Below, piece by piece: positions 1-6,714 of a stretch of 11,432 bases of DNA. The stretch lies in NCBI GenBank assembly GCA_958421655.1, contig CATZMG010000066.1, positions 1-11,432 on the forward strand, written 5' to 3'. Position numbers and translations under genes: made by a program. Position 1 is the stretch's first letter, and every line of letters begins with the position of its first letter. The notes beneath the pieces were generated by a model. That model was not told the origin of the DNA, searched no databases, and was given only the letters and a program-made list of their open reading frames with translations. This stretch comes from an uncultured Collinsella sp. (GTDB lineage: Bacteria; Actinomycetota; Coriobacteriia; Coriobacteriales; Coriobacteriaceae).

Positions 1-46
1 GCCCCACGGGAAACCGGCGGGATATACAGGTCCAGATGGGGCTTTG
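1..46 (+). terminator. Possible terminator of the gene upstream of the window
   Basis: GCCCCA at 1-6 is the exact reverse complement of TGGGGC at 37-42, which is followed by TTTG. This could be the outer stem of a terminator for an upstream gene. The 30-base interior pairs poorly, the T-run is only three bases, and the left arm may continue outside the window. It is a weak call made mainly because no coding sequence is visible in the first 200 bases. Confidence 0.25.
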
Positions 47-203
47 ATGCATGGGTGGTCTGGTGGTGGGCAATTGGGTATCATGCTTAGGTTATTGCAT
101 CGACTCTGTGATGCATGTTTGTACGTTCCCGGCGGTCGGTTTGCCAGAAGCGCCCCGTCGGTTGTTCCAGACCCGTTTCGAAGAAAGGAAACTACACGAA
201 CCT

Positions 204-1874
204 ATGGCAGCTAAAAAATCATCTCCTTTGAAGATCATTCCGCTCGGCGGCCTTGACGGCATCGGCAAGAACATGACGGTCTTCGAGTGCGGCGACGACA
301 TGGTACTCGTCGACGCCGGCCTCATGTTCCCCGACGATTCCCAGCCCGGTATCGACCTGGTGCTTCCCGACTACACCTATGTCCTGGAGAACGAGGAGAA
401 GCTCCGCGGCATCGTCGTCACCCACGGCCACGAGGACCACACCGGTTCGCTTCCGTACCTGCTGCAGGACCTCAACAACAAGGTGCCCATCTTCTCGAGC
501 AAGCTGACGCTCGGTTTTATCGAGGGTAAGCTCTCCGAGTTCCGCATTCGTGCGCCCAAGTTCCGCGAGGTCAAGGGCGGAAGCCACGTCAATCTCGGTG
601 GCATATCGCTCGATTTCTTCTCCATGACGCACTCCATTCCGGGCGCTCTGGGCGTGTTTATTCGCACCAACCAGGGCACCGTTATGCACACGGGCGACTT
701 TAAGCTCGACCAGACGCCCATCGACGGCGTCACGCCCGATTATGCCGCCATCAGCCGCTTTGCCAAGCAGGGCATCGACCTGCTGCTTTCCGACTCCACC
801 AATGCCACGGTTCCGGGCTTTACCAAGTCCGAGGCCGAGGTCGGTCCCAACCTGCTGCACGCCATCAAGAACGCTCCGGGCCGCGTGTTCGTCGCGTCGT
901 TCTCGAGCCATATCCATCGCCTGCAGCAGATCTGCGACGCCGCTCGCAAGTGCGGTCGCAAGGTCGTCGTGACCGGCCGCTCCATGCTCACCAACACCCG
1001 CGTGGCGCGTGAGTTGGGTTACCTCAACATTGATGATGCCGATATCATCGATGCCTTCGATATCGATAACCTGCCCGACGACAAGATTGTCGTCATGTGC
1101 ACTGGCTCTCAGGGCGAGCCGCTGTCAGCCCTGTCCCGCATGTCCAACGGTGAGCACAAGACGCTCTCCATCCACGAGGGCGATACCGTCATCCTGTCCG
1201 CTACGCCCGTTCCTGGCAACGAGAAGGCCGTGCAGCAGGTCGTCAACAGCCTGGCCAAGCTTGGCTGCGACGTGTGGGATAAGAATCGCGCCCTCGTCCA
1301 TGTCTCGGGCCACGGCAGCCAGGAGGAGCTCAAGCTTCTGATGGCCATGGCCAAGCCCACCTACTTTATGCCGGTTCACGGCGAGGCCGTGCACCTGCGT
1401 GCCCATGCCCAGCTTGCCCGTAAGATGGGCATTAAGGATGATCACATCTTTATCCTCGATAACGGCGACACGCTCGAGATGCGTGGCGGTATCGTCAAGC
1501 GCGGTACGCCCGTCGAGTCCGGCGTCGTCTACGTCGATGGCCTGCGCATCGGCGATACCGACCCCATCGTCCTGCGCGATCGCCAGAAGCTCGCCAACGA
1601 CGGTATGGTCACGGCCGTCGCCATCGTCTCGCTCAAGCACAAGAAGATCGAGGCTATCGAGTTCTCGGGCCGCGGTGTTTCGTTTGCCATCGACGACCAG
1701 TTCACCGAGGATGCCTCTGCGGCCATCATGAAGACGATCGAGAAGGGCAAATTTAGCTTTACCAGCAGCGGATCCGATGCCATTCGCAAGGCCGTGCGCG
1801 ATTCGCTCTCCAACTTTATCTGGAGCCGTACGCGTACCCGTCCGATGATCATCCCGGTCGTCATGGAGGTTTAG
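204..1874 (+). CDS. rnj: Ribonuclease J (metallo-beta-lactamase/beta-CASP RNase)
   Basis: Cytoplasmic zinc-dependent 5'-3' exonuclease and endonuclease for mRNA decay and rRNA maturation, 556 aa, the usual length for RNase J. The beta-lactamase core carries the metal-binding HGHEDH motif at residues 74-79, H143 (MTHSIPGA) and D165 (HTGDFK). The beta-CASP part follows, with SGRSM-like and TGSQGEP (300-306) segments, then HVSGHGSQEEL (366-376) and the final metal ligand H392 in PVHGE. The C-terminal 110 residues match the RNase J dimerisation domain in position. The ATG at 204 is chosen because MAAKKSSPLKIIPLGG is the normal family start; AAAGGAAA at 184-191 is a Shine-Dalgarno at a rather long distance (about 14 bases). 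An in-frame GTG/ATG extension to base 51 has no family support. It is the first gene of a tight plus-strand cluster, and its last codons contain the ftsK ribosome binding site. Confidence 0.97.
   Translation: MAAKKSSPLKIIPLGGLDGIGKNMTVFECGDDMVLVDAGLMFPDDSQPGIDLVLPDYTYVLENEEKLRGIVVTHGHEDHTGSLPYLLQDLNNKVPIFSSKLTLGFIEGKLSEFRIRAPKFREVKGGSHVNLGGISLDFFSMTHSIPGALGVFIRTNQGTVMHTGDFKLDQTPIDGVTPDYAAISRFAKQGIDLLLSDSTNATVPGFTKSEAEVGPNLLHAIKNAPGRVFVASFSSHIHRLQQICDAARKCGRKVVVTGRSMLTNTRVARELGYLNIDDADIIDAFDIDNLPDDKIVVMCTGSQGEPLSALSRMSNGEHKTLSIHEGDTVILSATPVPGNEKAVQQVVNSLAKLGCDVWDKNRALVHVSGHGSQEELKLLMAMAKPTYFMPVHGEAVHLRAHAQLARKMGIKDDHIFILDNGDTLEMRGGIVKRGTPVESGVVYVDGLRIGDTDPIVLRDRQKLANDGMVTAVAIVSLKHKKIEAIEFSGRGVSFAIDDQFTEDASAAIMKTIEKGKFSFTSSGSDAIRKAVRDSLSNFIWSRTRTRPMIIPVVMEV
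1865..1870 (+). promoter_or_regulatory. Ribosome binding site for ftsK, inside the rnj 3' end
   Basis: GGAGGT lies in the last sense codons of rnj, five bases before the TTG at 1876. There is no in-frame ATG near it; the first internal methionine of FtsK falls inside a membrane segment. This site therefore decides the TTG start and suggests translational coupling of ftsK to rnj. Confidence 0.85.
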
Positions 1875-1875
1875 T

Positions 1876-4650
1876 TTGGCGCGCGGATCTGCACAAAACG
1901 CCAAAGGCAATAAGGCCAACAACCAACCGGCATCTGCTAAGGGTGCCGGTTCCCATCTTCGTGCCAATAAGGGCCACGAGTCCGAGTTCGATGAGTTCGA
2001 GCCCCTGGTCGAGCCTTCGGCCAATCGCGATATCGCCGGCGTGGTCATTGCCGTTTTGGCGATTGCGTCCTTCATTGCCGTGATTTCCCCGGCAACGGCA
2101 CCCGTGACAGCCGCGGTTGCCGGTTTCTATCATCTTGGCTTTGGCCTGGGCGCCTACGTGCTGCCGATTGTCATCTTGCTGTTTGCCGCCACGCTCTTTT
2201 TGGGTGAGGACTCGCCGCTCAACATTCGCTCGGTCGCGGGTGGCGCCGTGGTGTTTGTGGCCATTGTCTCTATCCTGTCGCTGATGGTGCCGGGCACGAG
2301 CGATTCGTGCGACCTCATGTTTACGCCGCAAAACCTTTCCGCGTCGGGCGGCTACATTGGCGCCTTTATCGCAAGTACCTTGCAAAACGCTCTGGGTAAA
2401 CCTATCGCCATGGTTGTCTTGCTGGGGCTTGTCGTCGTCGGCCTGGTCATCATCGGCTTTTCGGTGGGTGGCGTTTTGCGCTCCGCACGCGATCGCGCTG
2501 CCGATTTTGCCGAGCGTCGTCGTGCCGATGTCAATGCGAGCCCGTGGGGCGATGAAGAGGCCCTGTCGGTTCCCGGCGTCGCCCGTCCGCACCTGAGCAT
2601 TCTGCGCCAGAAGGGAACTGACGCCGCTGTGACCACGGTCATGGGTGGCGATGTTGATCCTGTTTTGGATGACGACGAGGATGATGACCCGTTTGTCGAC
2701 GTTTCCGAGGCCGTGGAGGCCGAGCGAGCCAAGACCACGCTGCTGCCGCGTCGCCATGCCAAGAAGGGCAAGGCCGCGCCCAAGCTCAACACGAGCGAGC
2801 CCGACCCGTCTTGGTCCGATAGCGAAATCGAGCTCACCGAAGGCGATGACGAGGACGACGAGGCTCCGCTCGAGACCGCCAAGACAACCTTGCTGCCGCG
2901 TCGCCGTGCCAAGGCAGGACAGGTCACCGGACAGTTTTCGATGGAAGACGACCCGGACAAGGCTGACGAGTCAGAACCGCCGTTTGCCGTGAATCCCGTT
3001 TCGGCAGCTCCGCAGATTCCCGACTTCCTAAAGCATCCCAAGGTTGCCGATTCCACCTCTACGGCTTCCGCAGCTCCTGTTGCAGCCGGCGATGGGGGAG
3101 CGGATGGCACCGCTGCTGATGCCGAGGGCGAACAAGAGGACGGCCTCAAACTCCCGCCGCTCGAAATCCTGCACGCCAATCCGCAGTCGGCGTCCTCCGC
3201 GTCTTCTGATAAGGAGCTGGAACAGACTGCCGAGTCGTTGCAGTCCACCTTGCTTGAGTTTGGCCGTAGCGCCCGCGTTGTCGGCTGGATTGCTGGCCCC
3301 ACGGTCACGACCTTTAAGCTGCAGCCCGGTGAGGGCGAGCGCGTGAGCAAGATCTCGAGCCTCGAGGACGATATCGCGCTTTCGCTTGCCGCCCAGTCGG
3401 TGCGCATCTTCGCGCCGATCCCCGGCACCTCGCTTGTTGGTATCGAGATTCCCAATCGCAAGCGTCAGAACGTCAACCTGGGCGACGTGCTTCCCTATGT
3501 GAAGGGCGGTCCGCTCGAGCTTGCCATCGGTCGCGATGCCGAGGGCACGCCGGTTGTCGCCGACCTCGCCAAGATGCCCCACTTGCTGATCGCCGGTACC
3601 ACCGGTTCGGGTAAGTCGGTCATGATCAACTCCATCATCACGACCTTGCTCATGCGCGCTCTTCCCGAGGACGTTCGCCTGATCATGGTCGACCCCAAGC
3701 GCGTCGAGCTTGCGGGCTATAACGGCCTGCCGCATCTCTACGTGCCCGTGGTGACCGAGCCCAAGCAGGCGGCCAGTGCGCTGCAGTGGGCCGTGTCCGA
3801 GATGGAGCGTCGCCTGAAGGTCTTCGAGCGCCTTAATGTTCGAAAGATCTCGACGTATAACGAAAAGCAGGCAGCCGGCGAGTTTGAACACTACGATAAT
3901 CCGCCGCAAAAGATGCCCTATCTGGTCATCATCATCGACGAGCTTTCGGACCTGATGATGGTCGCCGGCAAGGATGTCGAGGCCTCGATCGTCCGTATCG
4001 CCCAGCTGGGCCGTGCCGCCGGTATCCACCTTATCGTGGCTACGCAGCGCCCCAGCTCCAACGTGGTGACGGGCCTTATCAAGGCCAACATCACCAACCG
4101 TATCGCTTTTAACGTGGCTACGGGCATCGATTCCCGCGTCATTATCGACCAGATGGGCGCCGAAAAGCTTACCGGTTTGGGTGACATGCTGTTCTCCAAG
4201 GTCGACTGGGGCAAGCCCCGCCGTATCCAGGGCTGCTTTGTCTCGGACGACGAGATCAACGAGATCGTCGAGTTCGTTAAGTCGCAAAGCGAGCCCGACT
4301 ATCACGAGGAGATTCTGTCTGCCGTGGCGCCCGCTTCCATGTCTATGGCTGGTGGCGGCATTGTTCGCACGGGCGTTGCCGAGCCGCAAGATGACGACCC
4401 GCTTATCTGGGAAGCCGCCCATATTGTGGTGGAATCGCAGCTGGGCTCCACATCTGGCCTGCAACGCCGCCTCAAGGTTGGCTATGCGCGCGCCGGGCGT
4501 ATTATGGACATGCTGGAAGAAAAGGGTGTCGTCGGTCCGCCCGACGGTTCCAAGCCGCGCGAGGTCCTGCTGGACGAGGAAGGGCTCGCCGCGCTGGAGT
4601 CTGTCGACGCCGAGATGGCACGTGAAGATCGTGAGTTTGGAGGATTCTGA
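1876..4650 (+). CDS. ftsK: DNA translocase FtsK/SpoIIIE
   Basis: Septum-located, membrane-anchored ATP-driven DNA pump that moves chromosome ends through the closing septum; 924 aa. Residues 1-50 are polar and Asn/Lys-rich. Four membrane helices follow at about 52-71, 88-109, 118-138 and 176-200. A charged linker at about 202-440 has acidic runs and a 12-residue motif, AKTTLLPRR[H/R]AK, occurring twice (285-296 and 335-346). The motor (alpha/beta) spans about 450-810, with Walker A GTTGSGKS at 574-581, Walker B LVIIIDEL at 683-690 and the LGRAAGIHLIVATQRPS signature at 711-727. A winged-helix gamma domain (about 840-905), which reads polar DNA guide motifs in this family, ends the protein. 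The start is TTG, one base after the rnj stop, with GGAGGT five bases upstream. Its TGA shares one base with the ATG of the next gene. The short linker is closer to SpoIIIE/actinobacterial FtsK than to the long E. coli form. Confidence 0.97.
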   Translation: MARGSAQNAKGNKANNQPASAKGAGSHLRANKGHESEFDEFEPLVEPSANRDIAGVVIAVLAIASFIAVISPATAPVTAAVAGFYHLGFGLGAYVLPIVILLFAATLFLGEDSPLNIRSVAGGAVVFVAIVSILSLMVPGTSDSCDLMFTPQNLSASGGYIGAFIASTLQNALGKPIAMVVLLGLVVVGLVIIGFSVGGVLRSARDRAADFAERRRADVNASPWGDEEALSVPGVARPHLSILRQKGTDAAVTTVMGGDVDPVLDDDEDDDPFVDVSEAVEAERAKTTLLPRRHAKKGKAAPKLNTSEPDPSWSDSEIELTEGDDEDDEAPLETAKTTLLPRRRAKAGQVTGQFSMEDDPDKADESEPPFAVNPVSAAPQIPDFLKHPKVADSTSTASAAPVAAGDGGADGTAADAEGEQEDGLKLPPLEILHANPQSASSASSDKELEQTAESLQSTLLEFGRSARVVGWIAGPTVTTFKLQPGEGERVSKISSLEDDIALSLAAQSVRIFAPIPGTSLVGIEIPNRKRQNVNLGDVLPYVKGGPLELAIGRDAEGTPVVADLAKMPHLLIAGTTGSGKSVMINSIITTLLMRALPEDVRLIMVDPKRVELAGYNGLPHLYVPVVTEPKQAASALQWAVSEMERRLKVFERLNVRKISTYNEKQAAGEFEHYDNPPQKMPYLVIIIDELSDLMMVAGKDVEASIVRIAQLGRAAGIHLIVATQRPSSNVVTGLIKANITNRIAFNVATGIDSRVIIDQMGAEKLTGLGDMLFSKVDWGKPRRIQGCFVSDDEINEIVEFVKSQSEPDYHEEILSAVAPASMSMAGGGIVRTGVAEPQDDDPLIWEAAHIVVESQLGSTSGLQRRLKVGYARAGRIMDMLEEKGVVGPPDGSKPREVLLDEEGLAALESVDAEMAREDREFGGF
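2728..2913 (+). repeat. Duplicated AKTTLLPRRxAK module in the FtsK linker
   Basis: Two near-identical 36-base units, 2728-2763 and 2878-2913, encode AKTTLLPRRHAK and AKTTLLPRRRAK exactly 50 residues apart. Each is preceded by an acidic run (DDDEDDD before the first, GDDEDDE before the second). The units differ at several third codon positions, so the protein motif appears better conserved than the DNA, which would fit selection on the peptide rather than a fresh duplication. Confidence 0.85.
4639..4644 (+). promoter_or_regulatory. Ribosome binding site for the RodZ-like gene, inside ftsK
   Basis: GGAGGA, five bases before the ATG at 4650, encodes part of the last residues of FtsK (FGGF). Together with the TGATG stop/start overlap it indicates coupled translation. 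Confidence 0.8.
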
Positions 4651-6164
4651 TGGCTGCACGCTTTGGTGACATGCTGCTCGAGCAGCGTCGCCGGATGGGC
4701 CTTTCCATCCAGCAGGTCGCCAACACCATCAAAATCAGGCCGCAGATCATCGAGTTTTTCGAGACCGGTAACTTTGCATCGATGCCCCCGCGCGGCTATG
4801 CACAGGGCATGATTTCGAGCTACGCTCGTTTTTTGGGCCTCAATCCGCGCGAGGTCGTCAATGCTTATTTTGACGACCTCATGGCATATGAACGCGAGAC
4901 CTCGCAGCAGGGCGGTCGTTTTCAGGATGCTGCCGGCTACGTTAACTCGCGTTCGTCGGTCGATAACGGACGCTTTCTGATGGTTCAGGGTGGACGCTCG
5001 ACGCGGTACGGTCAGCGACCTCCGCAAGCGGGCTATATCACCGAGACGGGCTCCAGCGAGGAGATTCGTTCTCAGCGAGATCGCTTTCGCAGCACGCCTA
5101 TGCCGGATGACCGTGCGCTTCCCGCTGCTCGCGGGTTGAGTCGCGATCCTCGCGCCGGTTACGGCGACGGTGGCTACTCCGGTCGTGGCTATCGCGGAGT
5201 TTCTGCCGGGCGTTCCCGCGGTGGATATGCCGACGCCGATACCACGCAGGTGACGCCGCGCCTTCGTTCGCAATCGCAGCCTTACGGCCAGCGCTCTTCG
5301 ACGCCGCGCTCTGGCCAGCGTGACTATCAGAACCGTGGCGAGCTTGCGCCGCGTTCGGGTCAGCGTGACTCGCAGCGCCAAGGCGGCTATCGTGGTCGTC
5401 CCGATAGCGGTCGCGGCCGTATGTCGCAGGGGAATGGTCGTGGCGGCTCCAATCGCGCTCGCAGCGGCGGGCGTGCCCCTCAGAACAATGGACTTGATCC
5501 GCGCATTATCTACGCCGGCATCGGTGCCGTGGCGCTTTTGCTGATTTTGCTCATCGTTGTCCTCCTGCGTGGCTGCGGCTCTTCTGCACCCGAGTCGACG
5601 CCCGAGACGCCTGCGGCCACCAAGACGACGACCAAGAAGTCTTCCAAGAAGACCGAATCCGTTGACGAGGATGAAGGCACCGACGAGGCCACGGATTCTG
5701 CCGATTCCGATGCCGCCAAGGCGACGGCGAAAAAGGAAGAGGACGAGGTCATCAAGGTCAAGGTCTCCGTTGCCAAGGGCAAGACCGCCTGGATTGAGGT
5801 CAAGGTCGACGGTAAATCGGTCTACGGCGCCCAGGCGACCGGCCCCTTTGAGCAGGAGTACACGCCCGAGTCCTCGATCGAGATCACCACGTCCAAGCCC
5901 TCCGATGTCACGGTTACCAAGAACGGTGAAAAGGTTCGCTATGACACCAAGACATCGGGCGTGGCGCGCGTGACCATTACCGTTCCCAAGAAGGAGCCCA
6001 CAGACTCCAAGGACGGCGAGGGTACCGACGACACCGATACTGCCGACGGCGCCGACGCCCAGTCTGCCGACGGCGCCGATGCTCAGTCTGCCGACGGCAC
6101 CGACGCGGCATCCGACGGCCAGGCAGCGAACGATTCAGATGACAATTCGTACGACAGCTACTAA
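4650..6164 (+). CDS. RodZ-like protein: HTH_25 domain, RG-rich linker, TM helix, DUF4115-like C-terminus
   Basis: Bitopic inner-membrane protein of 504 aa built like RodZ/YmfM. Residues 1-80 form a helix-turn-helix of the HTH_25 type (MGLSIQQVANTIKI, then MPPRGYAQGMISSYARFLGL), which in RodZ binds MreB rather than DNA. Residues 85-283 are low complexity, rich in Arg, Gly, Ser, Gln and Tyr, with PRSGQRD at 219-225 and 234-240. One membrane helix runs at about 286-307, ending RGCG. Residues 312-365 are a Thr/Lys/Glu/Asp-rich stalk. Residues 366-446 resemble the beta-rich DUF4115 domain of RodZ (WIEVKVDGKSVYGA). The tail is acidic with an octapeptide repeat. The ATG overlaps the ftsK TGA by one base. 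A RodZ/YmfM homologue next to pgsA, cinA and recA is a known Gram-positive arrangement. The role in cell shape is inferred from the family; whether an MreB partner exists cannot be seen here. The very long basic linker is unusual. Confidence 0.85.
   Translation: MAARFGDMLLEQRRRMGLSIQQVANTIKIRPQIIEFFETGNFASMPPRGYAQGMISSYARFLGLNPREVVNAYFDDLMAYERETSQQGGRFQDAAGYVNSRSSVDNGRFLMVQGGRSTRYGQRPPQAGYITETGSSEEIRSQRDRFRSTPMPDDRALPAARGLSRDPRAGYGDGGYSGRGYRGVSAGRSRGGYADADTTQVTPRLRSQSQPYGQRSSTPRSGQRDYQNRGELAPRSGQRDSQRQGGYRGRPDSGRGRMSQGNGRGGSNRARSGGRAPQNNGLDPRIIYAGIGAVALLLILLIVVLLRGCGSSAPESTPETPAATKTTTKKSSKKTESVDEDEGTDEATDSADSDAAKATAKKEEDEVIKVKVSVAKGKTAWIEVKVDGKSVYGAQATGPFEQEYTPESSIEITTSKPSDVTVTKNGEKVRYDTKTSGVARVTITVPKKEPTDSKDGEGTDDTDTADGADAQSADGADAQSADGTDAASDGQAANDSDDNSYDSY
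6042..6107 (+). repeat. Tandem 24-base repeat encoding ADGADAQS
   Basis: Two full units at 6042-6065 and 6066-6089 and a partial third at 6090-6107 encode ADGADAQS, ADGADAQS and ADGTDA in the exported acidic tail of the RodZ-like protein (residues 465-486). The full units differ at two third codon positions (GAC/GAT, GCC/GCT). Confidence 0.85.
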
Positions 6165-6190
6165 GGCTCCCTCTACCGAAAGGAAGAACC

Positions 6191-6688
6191 ATGGCTAAAG
6201 ATTCCAGCTTCGACGTTGTGTCCGAGGTCAATATGCAGGAGGTCGATAACGCTTTCCAGCAGACCACCCGCGAGATCTCTCAGCGCTATGACCTCAAGGA
6301 CTCCGGTGCCACCATCGAGCTTTCGAAGGGCGACAAGCTCTTTACGATCAATGCCCCGGCCGATTTTGTCTCCAAGCAGATCATTGACGTGCTGAGCTCC
6401 AAGCTCATCAAGCGCGGCATCGACCTCAAGGCTGTCTCTTGGGACGCGCCGCAGGCGGCTTCGGGCGGTACCGTGCGCGTGCTCGGCCATATCGTCGAGG
6501 GCATCGACCAGACGACCGCCAAGAAGATCAATAAGGACATCAAGGATCAAAAGCTCAAGGTCAAGGTGACCATCGAGGCTGATAAGCTGCGCGTTACCTC
6601 GGCCTCTAAGGACGCGCTTCAGACGGTGATCCAGTTCCTGCGCGACCAGGACTACGGTCAGCCGCTGCAGTTTACCAACTACCGCTAA
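6191..6688 (+). CDS. yajQ: YajQ family (DUF520) nucleotide-binding protein
   Basis: Small cytoplasmic protein of 165 aa, the family's usual length (about 163). It has the family start SSFDVVSEVNMQEVDNAF, the central KLIKRGIDLKAV, the KKINKDIKDQKLKVKV segment and the end GQPLQFTNYR, which line up with E. coli YajQ along the whole length. Family members have two ferredoxin-like folds; some bind cyclic di-GMP and act with a transcription factor, others were reported to bind tRNA or nucleotides. Which applies here cannot be seen. The ATG at 6191 has AAAGGA at 6179-6184, six bases upstream. It sits 26 bases after the RodZ-like gene and 26 bases before rimO, so it is probably co-transcribed with them. 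Confidence 0.95.
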   Translation: MAKDSSFDVVSEVNMQEVDNAFQQTTREISQRYDLKDSGATIELSKGDKLFTINAPADFVSKQIIDVLSSKLIKRGIDLKAVSWDAPQAASGGTVRVLGHIVEGIDQTTAKKINKDIKDQKLKVKVTIEADKLRVTSASKDALQTVIQFLRDQDYGQPLQFTNYR

Positions 6689-6714
6689 TTTACTCGAAAG
6701 GACCGCTCTTCAAC

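Noticed and set aside
96..115. Inverted repeat TGCATC/GATGCA in the rnj leader
   Set aside because: Only six base pairs with an eight-base loop and no T-run; likely by chance and not matching a known operator.
51..203. In-frame N-terminal extension of RNase J by 51 residues
   Set aside because: The extension has no resemblance to RNase J, whereas the ATG at 204 gives the usual family length and start; AAAGGAAA at 184-191 serves that ATG.
2..217. Open frame running in from the left edge and ending at 217, possibly the tail of an upstream gene
   Set aside because: It crosses the rnj ribosome binding site and start and its translation does not resemble the end of DapA or any protein I recognise.
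1125..2075. Long antisense open frame opposite rnj and ftsK (316 codons)
   Set aside because: It mirrors two strongly recognised genes in a GC-rich region with biased third positions; its composition is the low-complexity kind seen in shadow frames.
3028..4659. Very long antisense open frame opposite ftsK (543 codons)
   Set aside because: It lies wholly opposite the ftsK motor and gamma domains; the His/Asp/Gly/Arg-rich translation matches no family and is explained by ftsK codon use.
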